A DNA stretch of 64,000 nt from Bradyrhizobium sp. 200 (GTDB lineage: Bacteria; Pseudomonadota; Alphaproteobacteria; Rhizobiales; Xanthobacteraceae), in the NCBI RefSeq assembly GCF_023100945.1, contig NZ_CP064689.1, positions 4,074,001 through 4,138,000 on the forward strand, given 5' to 3'. A model generated the notes under the pieces. That model did no database searches, was not told where the DNA came from, and worked only from the letters and a program-made list of their open reading frames with translations. Of the stretch, positions 17,694-27,891 are shown in pieces; position 1 is the first letter of the stretch; each line of letters begins with the position of its first letter. The position numbers and the translations under genes were made by a program.

Positions 17694-17795
17694 AGCCTTT
17701 TCCGTTCCGATGGAATCGGAACGGGGCTCTAGACTTTTTATTTGACGCGTTTTCTTAACGCGAACCGGTCCCCACTTCGCTGGAAAACGCTCTAG
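17692..17795. repeat. Interspersed Bradyrhizobium repeat (two hairpins)
   Basis: The segment has a hairpin with arms CCGTTCCGAT and ATCGGAACGG, then an ACGCGTTTTC... portion and a TGGAAAACGCTCTA end that together match a repeat I recognise from Bradyrhizobium intergenic regions. It begins within the cupin stop codon and ends in the stop of the convergent gene, so it may serve as a two-way terminator. Confidence 0.7.
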
Positions 17796-18145
17796 TTTCG
17801 CTGCGCCGTCCAGGTACCCGAGCAAAGGGCGGCGCGCCAGGTGCCCGAACCCGAGGTGCCTGAGAGGCGGCCGGTGCCGACCGCGCGCTTCAGGCCGTTC
17901 GACAATGTCACGCTGATGTTGCCGGCGTCGGCGACGCGGCCCGATGCCGTTACCGTCGCGCTGTTCGAAGCGACCTGGCCGTTACTGATTCCGATCGAGA
18001 CCGACGCGCCGCTGTTGCAGGCGGCGTTCGACGAGATGATCTGCACATTCCAGTCACCGTCGAACGTCGCGGCCGCGGACGGTGTCGCTAAGCTCAATGC
18101 AGCAAGCAGCGAAGCGGCGACCACAGATTTCCGAGACTTTACCAT
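17792..18145 (-). CDS. Exported hypothetical protein
   Basis: A protein of 117 residues with a signal peptide (MVKSRKSVVAASLLAALSLA, cleaved after AAA) and a small mature domain rich in Ser, Gly and Thr with four cysteines (ISSNAACNSG; WRAALCSGTW). The fold is probably beta. The start at 18145 is preceded by AAAGGGGC. The function is unknown; similar small secreted proteins are common in Bradyrhizobium. Its stop lies in the interspersed repeat. Confidence 0.8.
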   Translation of the reverse strand: MVKSRKSVVAASLLAALSLATPSAAATFDGDWNVQIISSNAACNSGASVSIGISNGQVASNSATVTASGRVADAGNISVTLSNGLKRAVGTGRLSGTSGSGTWRAALCSGTWTAQRN

Positions 18146-18245
18146 GACGTGCCCCTTTGGTTTGGACACGATCACGATCTCACAGCGGCTCTACGAAGAC
18201 TGTGACTGTCATCACCCGTCAGTTCTTGGTGAAAAAGCCCGCTCA

Positions 18246-18276
18246 GTAAAAAGCCCCGCGTTGCGGCGGGGCTTCG
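18246..18276 (-). terminator. Rho-independent terminator of DUF2147 gene
   Basis: On the minus strand a G+C-rich stem (AAGCCCCGCC...GCGGGGCTT) ends in a run of five T. It lies about 27 bases past the stop at 18303 and fits a canonical terminator. Confidence 0.85.
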
Positions 18277-18302
18277 GTTGAATGCGCAGCGTTAGCTGGC
18301 TG

Positions 18303-19133
18303 TCAGTTGACGCGAGTCCAGGTCTGGCCGCCACAGAACATGCCGCCGAAGGCGCAGCCCTGAACGCGCAGGCTGTCAGTGCCCTTCAGCGCAATCGTCG
18401 AATCATAGGTGCTGCCGCTGTTCGGATCGAAAATCCGGCCGCTCCACTTGTCCTTGGCGGGCTTCATATTGATCAGGACCTGCTCGCCGTTCTGGTTCGA
18501 CTTCTTGTCGACGGAGTAGCCGCAAAGATTGGGGCCGCACTGTTCGATCCGCACCTTGCCTTCCTTCTCCTCCGTCAGCCACACGCCGAGCGGTGAGTTC
18601 GCGGACGGAGGTGTCGACGCTGGCGGGACGGCGGCCTGTTTCTGTTGCGGCGGCGGTGGCGCTGGCGCGGCAACGGGAGCAGGCGCCGGCGGCGCAGCCG
18701 GAGCGGCACTCTGTGGCACTTGAGGCGCAGCGGGCGCGACTGGCGCAGGCGCATCAGCCGGCCCAACGGCCGCCGTCGTGGCCGCAGCGGGAGCGGCCGG
18801 AGCAGGGGCGGCGGGCGCCGGTGCAGCCGCAGGAGTGGCAGCCTGCTCAGCCGGTGCCGTCGCAGCCGGCGGTGGCGCCGCCTCGGGCGCGGCCTGCGGG
18901 GCAGTCTTCGCCTGCTGCGGGGCCTTCTTGCCCGAGCGATCAAGATCGCCTTCCTCGCCACGCGAGCGCTTGGCCTTCTTGCCGGTATTATCGTAGACGC
19001 CGGGAATCGAAACGGTGCCTCGATCGGGATCGATGGTGATGGTGCGCCCGCCATACTCGAAACTGTATTGGGCCTGCGCGGCGGTGAGGCTGCTCGCCAG
19101 CAAGAGCACGGCGATAGCGAGACACTTCTTCAT
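18303..19133 (-). CDS. DUF2147-type secreted protein with Ala/Pro linker
   Basis: A protein of 276 residues with a signal peptide (MKKCLAIAVLLLASSLTAAQ), a short basic region, a ~110-residue Ala/Pro-rich linker (about 65-180), and a C-terminal DUF2147-like domain (LGVWLTEEKEGKVRIEQCGP; IFDPNSGSTYDSTIALKGTD; FGGMFCGGQTWTRV). The start at 19133 is set by AGGAGG. The linker suggests that it spans the periplasm or cell wall. A perfect CRP-like palindrome lies 64 bases upstream. Confidence 0.85.
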   Translation of the reverse strand: MKKCLAIAVLLLASSLTAAQAQYSFEYGGRTITIDPDRGTVSIPGVYDNTGKKAKRSRGEEGDLDRSGKKAPQQAKTAPQAAPEAAPPPAATAPAEQAATPAAAPAPAAPAPAAPAAATTAAVGPADAPAPVAPAAPQVPQSAAPAAPPAPAPVAAPAPPPPQQKQAAVPPASTPPSANSPLGVWLTEEKEGKVRIEQCGPNLCGYSVDKKSNQNGEQVLINMKPAKDKWSGRIFDPNSGSTYDSTIALKGTDSLRVQGCAFGGMFCGGQTWTRVN

Positions 19134-19196
19134 TGTTGCGACCTCCTGAGCAGGGAACCCCATCCCCGAAGCTACTACGCAGTTGTAGCTTCCCTC

Positions 19197-19216
19197 AAAG
19201 TGATCCAGATCACTTT
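19197..19216. promoter_or_regulatory. CRP-like palindromic operator
   Basis: AAAGTGATC-CA-GATCACTTT is a perfect nine-base inverted repeat and contains the GTGA...TCAC core of CRP-family sites. It is centred about 74 bases before the DUF2147 gene and well before the plus-strand gene at 19455. Confidence 0.5.
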
Positions 19217-19454
19217 AAAACTATGAGTCGTGTACTAGCTGCTTTGGTTCAAATTCGACCGTGGGAGTCTAAATAGCACCCAAGGGACGGGTCAAATTCC
19301 TGCGTAAACAGGCTTGTTCAGCCGGGAATCAATCGAACCGGGCCGCATGGATTTTTCTGAAGCTTTGCCGGCGAAATAGATGACATTCTGAATCGATGGC
19401 GTCGGATTTAATTAAACCAGATATCAACGCGGTGCCAGCCGGAGAAATCGAAAC

Positions 19455-19967
19455 GTGACCATCTCGCTTCACGAAGCCTCCGTCGGCGTGTTCGTGCCTT
19501 ATCTCGGGAATCTGTCCGGTCTTCTCGATCACGCCGCGGCCCATGCCGAAGCGCGGAACATCGATCCCGCCGTCCTTCTGAACATGCGGCTTTCTCCCAC
19601 CATGTACAGCCTGAAGCAGCAGGTGGGAGAGGCCAACCGGCATGCGATCGTTGCCGGCGCGTTGCTGGCCGGCCGAGCGCCCCACACATTTTCAGACACC
19701 GAGCCCGACATCGGCGAACTCAAGGCGAGGATCTCGGCGGCGATCGACTTCGTGCATGGTTTGCCACGCGCTGAGATCGAAGCCGCAGCCGACAAGGAGG
19801 TCGCTTTCACTTTCAAGAATGGCGCCGAGCGAAAATTCACCGGAAAATCGCTGCTGCTGACGTTCAGCGTTCCGCAGTTCTTCTTTCATGTCACGACTGC
19901 CTACGACATCCTGCGCCATGCCGGCGTCGATCTTGCCAAGAAGGATTTTTTGGGGCCACCGAGATAG
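19455..19967 (+). CDS. DUF1993-family protein
   Basis: A soluble protein of 170 residues that matches the DUF1993 pattern (VFVPYLGNLSGLLDHAAAHA; LLNMRLSPTMYSLKQQVGEA; PQFFFHVTTAYDILRHAGVD). Members are predicted four-helix, DinB-like proteins of unknown function. The start at 19455 gives the family length. It has no clear operon partner. Confidence 0.88.
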   Translation: MTISLHEASVGVFVPYLGNLSGLLDHAAAHAEARNIDPAVLLNMRLSPTMYSLKQQVGEANRHAIVAGALLAGRAPHTFSDTEPDIGELKARISAAIDFVHGLPRAEIEAAADKEVAFTFKNGAERKFTGKSLLLTFSVPQFFFHVTTAYDILRHAGVDLAKKDFLGPPR

Positions 19968-19992
19968 CCGTCCGGTAAACTACGTTGGAAAG

Positions 19993-20418
19993 CTACGCTT
20001 CGGCGCTGTCCTTGCGGGCCGGATTGGCGGCGGCTCCGCGTCCGGTCATCTCGCTCCTCAAGAGTTCGAAGCGCCGGCGCGCGTCGCTTTCGCGATCGTC
20101 TACCATCTGGATCGCGGCCTCCCTCGACATCGGGCCGGTGACGATCGGAGCGGAATTCTCCCCGATGGTCTCGTCGACATAGTAGTCGCCATTCTCAAGG
20201 CGGACCGTCCACTTGAAGCGGATCGAGGCCATCGGACCGGGACCGTGCTTGGAATATCCATGAGCTTCGATCGGCGAAGGAGTGACGGGGATGGGCGGAG
20301 GGACTACGGGCCTTTGCTCGGCGACCGTAGTTTTCTCGGGTTCGCGACGGGCTTCCGGCGGGTCGAGGATGCTGGCGATGGTCGCCAGGGCATGGTCGGT
20401 CGGGTCGCTTTGAGTCAC
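19993..20418 (-). CDS. Hypothetical protein
   Basis: A protein of 141 residues. The Pro-rich N-terminal half (PVVPPPIPVTPSPIEAHGY) precedes a conserved-looking part (MASIRFKWTVRLENGDYYVD; MVDDRESDARRRFELLRSEM). There is no signal peptide. I recognise no domain. It converges with the DUF1993 gene, with 25 bases between. Confidence 0.65.
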   Translation of the reverse strand: MTQSDPTDHALATIASILDPPEARREPEKTTVAEQRPVVPPPIPVTPSPIEAHGYSKHGPGPMASIRFKWTVRLENGDYYVDETIGENSAPIVTGPMSREAAIQMVDDRESDARRRFELLRSEMTGRGAAANPARKDSAEA

Positions 20419-20524
20419 GATTCAGCCTCCGGATCGAGCTCCGTGTGCGGAATCGGCGCCCGGTGTCTTTCCTCGCTACCGAATGACGTGAGCTTTGTCC
20501 ATTTGCGGCGCTTTCGGGGCGCGC

Positions 20525-21949
20525 CTAAGCGCACACTGGCGGTATTCTGTTCTTCCAGGGCCGCTCCTGCTCGAGCTGCCCGGCGAGTCGGAACAGGGTC
20601 GCCTCATCGCCGAACCTGGCCGAGAACATCATGCCGAGCGGCAATCCGGCCTTGTTCCATGCCAGCGGCACCGACATCGCCGGCTGCCCGGACATGTTGA
20701 ACATGGCGGTCCCGGGCATGTAGCGGCGCAGGATCGGGGCAATGTGCGACAGATCCTCCGACATGGTGTTGAGTTCGCCGATGCGCAGCGGCGGCGAGCA
20801 CAATGTCGGACACAGGAAAACGTCACAGCTCTCGAAGAAGGCGGCGAGGGCGCGCGAAATCTGGAAGGCTGCGAGCTGGGCGGCGACGTAATCGGTCGAA
20901 GTTGTCTTCCTTGCGTTGTGTGCGCTTGCCAGCGTCAATATTTCAAAATCGTTTTCCGTTGCATCGCGCCCGAGCCGTTGCTCGATCAGCCGCACCGTCA
21001 GCGCGGTGTTGCTGCCGACAATGGTGGCCATGACTGCGGCAGGATCGGCGGCAAGCACCGGCGCCCGTTCCTCGACGTGATGACCGAGCCCCGCCAGAAG
21101 GCCCGCAACCTCGCGCACGGCTGCTGCGATTTCCGGATCGATGGCGTCGCCATACGGCGATTTGTCGGTGAAGGCGATGCGGAGCCGGCCGGGATGGCGG
21201 CTGACTTCCTGCGAAAACGGCCGCTCTGGCGGCGGCGCCACATAGGGGCTCGACGGCTCCGGGCCGTGGAGCGCGTCCATCATGACCGCGCTGTCGCGCA
21301 CGCTGATGCTCACGACATGGCCGCAGGAGAAACCACCCCAGCCTTCGCCGCGATCGGGGCCGAGCGGATTGCGCGCCCGGGTCGGCTTCAAGCCGAACAC
21401 GCCGGAAGCGGAGGCGGGGATCCGGATCGAGCCACCGCCATCGCTGGCATGCGCGACGGGGAGGATGCGAGCGGCAACCGCCGCCGCTGCGCCGCCCGAT
21501 GACCCGCCGGAAGAATGCGCGAGATTCCAGGGATTGCGGGTCGGCCCGTGCAGGCGCGACTCCGTCGTCGGCATCAGACCGAATTCGGGACTGGAGCTCT
21601 TGCCGAAGATCGCAACGCCGGTATCGAGAAAGCGCTGCGCCAGCGTGCCGCTGTGGTCGGCCACAAAATCCTTCAGGACCGTGGCGCCTGAGGTCGTGCG
21701 CGTTCCCTCCAGGAGGTCGAGGTCCTTCAGGAGAAACGGTACGCCGGTAAAGGGGCCGTCGGGCAGACCGCGCTCGATCTGGCGCTCGGCGTAGTCGTAA
21801 TGCTTGACGACGACCGCGTTGATCTGCGGATCGACCTTCGCCGTACGGGCGATGGCCTCGTCGAGCAATTCCCTGGCCGAGACCTGTTTGTTTCGAACCA
21901 GTTCGGCAAGGCCGACCGCGTCGTAATCGCCGTATTCCTTGAAGGCCAT
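20525..21949 (-). CDS. Amidase (amidase signature family)
   Basis: An amidase of 474 residues. The Ser-cisSer-Lys triad is visible: Lys75 in PFLLKDLD, the cis-Ser in SSGGSSGGAAAAVAA (about 150) and the nucleophile Ser174 in ASDGGGSIRIPAS. It hydrolyses an amide of unknown identity. It is the last gene of the ABC importer operon, 67 bases after the dehydrogenase, so its substrate may be what the importer brings in. Confidence 0.92.
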   Translation of the reverse strand: MAFKEYGDYDAVGLAELVRNKQVSARELLDEAIARTAKVDPQINAVVVKHYDYAERQIERGLPDGPFTGVPFLLKDLDLLEGTRTTSGATVLKDFVADHSGTLAQRFLDTGVAIFGKSSSPEFGLMPTTESRLHGPTRNPWNLAHSSGGSSGGAAAAVAARILPVAHASDGGGSIRIPASASGVFGLKPTRARNPLGPDRGEGWGGFSCGHVVSISVRDSAVMMDALHGPEPSSPYVAPPPERPFSQEVSRHPGRLRIAFTDKSPYGDAIDPEIAAAVREVAGLLAGLGHHVEERAPVLAADPAAVMATIVGSNTALTVRLIEQRLGRDATENDFEILTLASAHNARKTTSTDYVAAQLAAFQISRALAAFFESCDVFLCPTLCSPPLRIGELNTMSEDLSHIAPILRRYMPGTAMFNMSGQPAMSVPLAWNKAGLPLGMMFSARFGDEATLFRLAGQLEQERPWKNRIPPVCA

Positions 21950-22016
21950 GCGCGCACCTCACTTGCCGGCCGGTCGGTGAACCGGCCGCGCCTGGGGTCA
22001 TCGACCTGCCGACGAT

Positions 22017-23006
22017 TTAGCCGAGCACGTCCTGGTTGATCACGTTCTGGCGCAACGGATCGCCGTCCAGCACGCTCAGAATGTTGCGGGCGGTCTGCTC
22101 GCTCATCCGGTCCACGGCTTCAACCGTGACGCCTGCAACATGCGGCGCCATGATGACGTTCGGCAGGGCCAACAACGCCTGACCGGCCGGCGGCGGCTCC
22201 TGCGCGAAAACGTCGAGGCCCGCGCCGGCAAGCTTGCCGGACACCAACGCGGCGTGCAGGGCGGCTTCGTCGACGATTCCGCCGCGCGCCGTGTTGATCA
22301 GATAGGCTGATGGCTTCAGCCGATTCAGCCTGTCAGCATTGAACATGCCGACCGTTTCCGGATTCTTCGGGCAATGGATGCTGACGAAGTCGGCACGCGG
22401 CAGCGCGGTGTTGAGGTCGGCAACCGCTTCGCAGCCGGCGGCCTTGATGTCGGCGGCTCCCTTGTAGGGGTCGAAAACCAGGACGTTCATTTCCATCGCG
22501 AGGCAGCGTTTGGCGGTGCGCGTGCCGATGCGACCAAAACCTATGACCAGCACCGTCTTGCCGAAGAGGTCGTAGGGCAGCATCCCGAGCCTATCAGCCC
22601 ATTTGTCGTCCCTGACGAGCGAATGCATTTCCGTCGCGCGCTTGGCGAGCGTGAGCATCATGAACAGGGCATGTTCGGCGACCGACGGCGAATTGGCGGT
22701 GCCCGCCACCATCAGCGGGACCTTGCGGCGGCTGAGCGCGGGAACGTCGACGGCGTCGAACCCGACGCCGATCCGGGTCACCACCAGCATGTCTTTCGAG
22801 GCATCGAGCTCGGGCTCGCCGAAGCGCGTGCCGCCGAGGGCGACGCCGTGCACCGGCGCATGCTCCTTCAGCTTGGCTTCGAAATCCTTCTGCGAAATCA
22901 TGTTGGGAAATTCGACGAGTTCAATGTCGTCCCGCGCGTGAAGCAGCGCTCGTCCCGGTTGTGACATCGATTCCGTGACGAAGATTTTCTTCTTGTTGGT
23001 AGTCAT
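22017..23006 (-). CDS. D-2-hydroxyacid dehydrogenase (PGDH-like)
   Basis: An NAD-dependent D-2-hydroxyacid dehydrogenase of 329 residues. The Rossmann motif is VLVIGFGRIGTRTAKR; the catalytic Arg is in NTARGGIVDE, the Glu in DVFAQEPPPAG and the His in MAPHVAGVT. It resembles phosphoglycerate dehydrogenase without the ACT domain. Its place in the sugar ABC operon points to a catabolic hydroxyacid rather than serine synthesis. Confidence 0.9.
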   Translation of the reverse strand: MTTNKKKIFVTESMSQPGRALLHARDDIELVEFPNMISQKDFEAKLKEHAPVHGVALGGTRFGEPELDASKDMLVVTRIGVGFDAVDVPALSRRKVPLMVAGTANSPSVAEHALFMMLTLAKRATEMHSLVRDDKWADRLGMLPYDLFGKTVLVIGFGRIGTRTAKRCLAMEMNVLVFDPYKGAADIKAAGCEAVADLNTALPRADFVSIHCPKNPETVGMFNADRLNRLKPSAYLINTARGGIVDEAALHAALVSGKLAGAGLDVFAQEPPPAGQALLALPNVIMAPHVAGVTVEAVDRMSEQTARNILSVLDGDPLRQNVINQDVLG

Positions 23007-23037
23007 TTCCTGCCCTTGATCTCCAGCTATTGCGCCG

Positions 23038-24138
<1,101 letters not shown>

Positions 24139-24142
24139 GAGA

Positions 24143-25054
24143 TCAACCCTTTGTCGCACCGGCGGTCAGGCCGGCAATGTAATAGTCCATCAGGAACGCG
24201 TAGATGATGAGCGGAGGTGCTGCGCCGAGCAGGGCGCCGGTCATGATCTGCCCCCAGTTGAACACGTCACCCTTGATCAGCGTGGTGATGATGCCGACCG
24301 GCAGCACGAGCTGGTCGGTCGATGTCGTGAACACCAGCGGATAGAGGAATTGCGCCCAGGAGACCGTGAAAGCGAAGATGGTCGCAGCGATGATCCCCGG
24401 CAGCGCCACCGGGATGAAGATACGCGTCAGGGTTTGGAACCAAGAAGCGCCATCGATCAGCGCAGCTTCGTCAAGCTCTTTCGGGATCGACGCAAAATAG
24501 CCGATCATGATCCAGGTGCAGAACGGAACGGTGAGCGTCGGGTAGACGATCAGCAAAACATACCATTTGTTGATGAGTTGAATCCCCGTGAATTCGCCGA
24601 ACGCCGCAAACATCTTGAACAGCGGCAGGAACAGCAGCGTCTCGGGGATCAGGTAGGTCAGGAACACTCCCGTCGCGAGCGTCGCCGACCCCCAGAATTT
24701 CATCCGTGCCAAGGCAAACGCTGCCGGCACGCTGATCAGCATGGTGATCGTGACCACGAAGATGGACACCATTGCCGAGTTCCAGAAGAAGCGCAGGAAC
24801 TGGTTCGACGTCAGAATCTCGATGTAGTTCGCGAGCGTTGGGCTATATACCCACCAGGGATTGGTCGCCGCCGAAATCTCCGCGCTGCTCTTGAGCGAGG
24901 TGATCAGCATGTAGAGCGGCGGCAATAGCGCAAAACAGGCGAAAATCGTCAGGAAGAAATACGACCATCGCAGCGCCCAGGTCCGGTCGCGGCTCATGCT
25001 GCCATACTTGACCTTGCGGGTCGGCGTGGCCTTGTCGATCGTTACCGTGCTCAT
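24143..25054 (-). CDS. Carbohydrate ABC transporter permease (MalG type)
   Basis: A permease of 303 residues with six predicted spans (first span YFFLTIFACFALLPPLYMLI). The EAA loop is ELDEAALIDGASWFQTLTRI. It overlaps the upstream permease by one base and precedes the ATPase by four bases, so the import genes are tightly coupled. Confidence 0.93.
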   Translation of the reverse strand: MSTVTIDKATPTRKVKYGSMSRDRTWALRWSYFFLTIFACFALLPPLYMLITSLKSSAEISAATNPWWVYSPTLANYIEILTSNQFLRFFWNSAMVSIFVVTITMLISVPAAFALARMKFWGSATLATGVFLTYLIPETLLFLPLFKMFAAFGEFTGIQLINKWYVLLIVYPTLTVPFCTWIMIGYFASIPKELDEAALIDGASWFQTLTRIFIPVALPGIIAATIFAFTVSWAQFLYPLVFTTSTDQLVLPVGIITTLIKGDVFNWGQIMTGALLGAAPPLIIYAFLMDYYIAGLTAGATKG

Positions 25055-25992
25055 CAGGCTTCATTCCCGCGCTTGTTGACGTCCCGCAGGATGAAGACCG
25101 CTGCGATGGCTAGGATAGGAACCATGAAGAGAGAGACGCTGGCGCCCAAGGGAACGTCGCTTCCTTCGATGCCGACACGGAACGCCCACGTGGCAAAGAT
25201 GTGCGTATGGTCGAGCGGGCCGCCGGCGGTGAGAATGCGCACGATGTCGAAATTCGCAAACGTCACGATCAGCGAGAACAGCGTCGTGATCGCGATGATG
25301 TTGCGCATCATCGGCAGCGTCACGTACCAGATCCGCTGCCACCAGTTGGCGCCGTCGATCGCGGCCGCCTCGTAAAGCTGATCCGGCACCGATTTCAGCG
25401 CCGCGAGGTACATGATCATGAAGAACGGCGCGCCGACCCAGATATTGACCAGAATGACCGAGAAGCGCGCCCAGCCCGCATCGCCGGTCCACGGGATCGG
25501 GCCGACGCCGAAAAACGACAGCGTGTAGTTGAAGGCGCTGTAGGACGGATCGAACAGCCACAACCACGCTAGCGTGCTCATGGCCGGCGGAATGACCCAT
25601 GGAACCAGCAGCATGCCGCGCCATTTGCGCTGGCCCTTGGCCGGAATGTTGTGAACGAAATGCGCGACGATGAAGCCGATCAGCGCTTTGAACAGGACGG
25701 CCGTGATGGCAAAGATGCAGGATTGCTTCACCACCAGCCAGAAAGTGTCACGCTTGAACAGGAACTCGAAATTGCCGAGACCGACGAAGCGTTGCATCGA
25801 CTTGTTCAGCGACGCCAGGTGCAGCGAATAGAACGCCGGATAGATCACCAGGATCGCTATCAGGATGATCAGCGGCAGCGTCATCAGGAACGCCGCGGTC
25901 GACTTGCGCTTCAGCGCGGTCCGCAAGCTGGAGCGTTTGCGCGTGGCTGCAACCCCGGCAACCCTGTTCGACTGAACTGCCACGTCGGCCAT
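25054..25992 (-). CDS. Carbohydrate ABC transporter permease (MalF type)
   Basis: A permease of 312 residues, MalF/UgpA-like, with a basic N-terminus and six spans (AAFLMTLPLIILIAILVIYP first). The EAA loop is QLYEAAAIDGANWWQRIWYV. It pairs with the MalG-type permease. A strong hairpin separates it from the binding-protein gene upstream. Confidence 0.93.
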   Translation of the reverse strand: MADVAVQSNRVAGVAATRKRSSLRTALKRKSTAAFLMTLPLIILIAILVIYPAFYSLHLASLNKSMQRFVGLGNFEFLFKRDTFWLVVKQSCIFAITAVLFKALIGFIVAHFVHNIPAKGQRKWRGMLLVPWVIPPAMSTLAWLWLFDPSYSAFNYTLSFFGVGPIPWTGDAGWARFSVILVNIWVGAPFFMIMYLAALKSVPDQLYEAAAIDGANWWQRIWYVTLPMMRNIIAITTLFSLIVTFANFDIVRILTAGGPLDHTHIFATWAFRVGIEGSDVPLGASVSLFMVPILAIAAVFILRDVNKRGNEA

Positions 25993-26078
25993 ATTGCTTC
26001 TTCCCTGCGGGTTTTGATTTATCGTCGGGCAGCCGGCGTTGCGCCGGCCGCTCGGTCTTCTGGCATGAAAGCAGATAA

Positions 26079-26115
26079 CGCCGCCACGGTGGCGCGCGGG
26101 CGCGCCGTGGCGGCG
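26079..26115 (-). other. Intercistronic hairpin
   Basis: A perfect 11-bp stem (CGCCGCCACGG and CCGTGGCGGCG) lies between the binding-protein stop at 26122 and the first permease. There is no T tract. Such structures protect the 5' part of importer mRNAs, so that the binding protein is made in excess. Confidence 0.55.
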
Positions 26116-26121
26116 GAATCC

Positions 26122-27462
26122 TCAGCTCCGCATGAAGCCTTCGAGTTCGCCCTCAGCCCAGGCCAGCGTCTTCTCCATGGGTTCCCCCTGGTAGAAGCGT
26201 ACGCACATCTTGGTCAGGGTGGCCTGCGTGTAGATCTGCTGGGCTACCTTCGGCGGGGCCGGCGAAGCGGAGATCGACAGCACCTGATGCTTGTGCGGGT
26301 TGGGGTAGTGGTACAGGGTACCCTTCGGCGGTCCTTCCTCGGCCCAGGTCTTGAGCGTGGTAAGTTTCTCGAACGCCGGAAGGTCGTAGCCGCCGCTGGC
26401 GGTGACCATCTTCTCGATGGCAGCCGGTTGCGACAGATGCAGCAGCAGGCTCTTGGCGGCCTCCTTGTTCTTGGCGAACTTCCAGATGCCCCAATAATAG
26501 GGAAGGAAGGGCGCGAACCGTCCCTTTGGACCAACCGGGAAGCCGTGGGTCCAGCATTGCTCGGCAACCTGCGGTGCATCGCGCTTGGCGACCGCCCAGG
26601 CGCTTGGCGGATTCATGATCAGGGCACCGCGGCCCGAAACCAGCCATTTGTTGTTGGAGGAGTCGTCCCATGCCGGCGCATCCGGCGGCAGGAACGCCAT
26701 CAGCTTCTTGTAGTATTCGAGAACGGCCCGCACGTTGTCGTTCTTCACGACGACGTTGCCCTTGGCATCGACGACTTCGGCACCGAAGGCGAGGAAGAAG
26801 GCGCCCACGGTATCGACGTTGTCGCTGGTCTCACCGAGGCCGATGCCGAAGGGATTGCCGCCCTTGTGGCAGGCTTCGGCTGCCTTCAGGAAAGCGTCGG
26901 TGGTCCACGCGTCGGCTTTCGGAGCTTCGCCGGCCGGATACATGGCCTGAACATCGATACCGGCATGCTTCTTCATCAGGTCGATGCGCGAGCAGGGCCC
27001 TTTGATCTGGCTGCCGACGCAAGCTGGAACACCCAACCACTTTCCGTTAGCCACGCCCAGATACTTCACAGTGCCGTTGACGTCGCCGCTCTGCTTGATG
27101 ATCGCTTCTACGACTTCATTGACCGGCTCGAGATTCTCGGCATGTGCGTGCGGCAACCATGTCGACAGTGCAATGATGTCATGTCCTGACTTCGCCTGCG
27201 CCTCGGCTTGCGTCGTCAGCAAGAGCTTGTTGCCCTGGCTCGGGATGTAGTCGATCGTGACCTCGACCTTCTCCTTGGCAGCCCATTCATTGACGAGGTC
27301 GGTGGAAGCCTTGTTGGCGCCGGGCACCCAGTGGTCCCAGAAACCGATCGAAAGCTTGCCTGCAGCGTAGGCACTACGCACATAAGGCGCGGTGATGAGG
27401 GCTGCGGATGACAGTGCGGTAGCAGCAACGAATTGTCGGCGAGAAAGCTTCTTGCGTGACAT
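26122..27462 (-). CDS. Sugar ABC transporter substrate-binding protein (Tat-exported)
   Basis: A family 1 extracellular binding protein of 446 residues. The N-terminus SRKKLSRRQFVAATALSS carries a twin-arginine motif and a hydrophobic stretch ending at AYA, so export by Tat is likely. The mature part starts GKLSIGFWDHWVPGANKAST, typical of glycerol-phosphate/oligosaccharide binding proteins. The start at 27462 is set by AAAGAGGAAA. It is the first gene of a six-gene operon (27462 to 20525). Confidence 0.93.
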   Translation of the reverse strand: MSRKKLSRRQFVAATALSSAALITAPYVRSAYAAGKLSIGFWDHWVPGANKASTDLVNEWAAKEKVEVTIDYIPSQGNKLLLTTQAEAQAKSGHDIIALSTWLPHAHAENLEPVNEVVEAIIKQSGDVNGTVKYLGVANGKWLGVPACVGSQIKGPCSRIDLMKKHAGIDVQAMYPAGEAPKADAWTTDAFLKAAEACHKGGNPFGIGLGETSDNVDTVGAFFLAFGAEVVDAKGNVVVKNDNVRAVLEYYKKLMAFLPPDAPAWDDSSNNKWLVSGRGALIMNPPSAWAVAKRDAPQVAEQCWTHGFPVGPKGRFAPFLPYYWGIWKFAKNKEAAKSLLLHLSQPAAIEKMVTASGGYDLPAFEKLTTLKTWAEEGPPKGTLYHYPNPHKHQVLSISASPAPPKVAQQIYTQATLTKMCVRFYQGEPMEKTLAWAEGELEGFMRS

Positions 27463-27891
27463 GATGTTTCCTCTTTGCTTGCTTTTTTGTTGTCGTCTTG
27501 TCGTTCCTCTTTTTATTCTTATTGGCATTCACGCGATCGCGCCGATTTGGGATGGGCGTGCCCCGCGAAGATTTGGTTGCGCAATCAGAACAGAATTAAA
27601 GGCGTCTGTCGAGAAATGACATATGCGACATTCTAGAACTAACGTTGCGTACGAATTTCCAGCGGTCGGAATACTGCCTGCCTCTCTGCGCGCCATATTG
27701 CGTTGCACACGGCATCATGAACGCGACGGGGTTTAGGGACTGCGATCGTGCCGTGGGGTTCCCGTTTCTCGGCTTAGCTATTGCGACGCCAGCGATAACC
27801 GTCGGCGCCGCGGCTAGACTTGCTCGTCGCTAAAACGATAAGATTCGGATTCGAGGACACCAGTCCTGGTTAACGACCACGGAGACCAATA
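27463..27891. other. Intergenic region, 429 bases
   Basis: The part next to 27462 is A+T-rich and T-tract-rich and should carry the promoter of the ABC operon. A 62-residue plus-strand frame at 27645 has no ribosome site and an unlikely composition. I see no RNA gene. Confidence 0.4.

Noticed and set aside
27645..27833. Plus-strand 62-residue frame
   Set aside because: No ribosome site; Cys-rich, unlikely composition.
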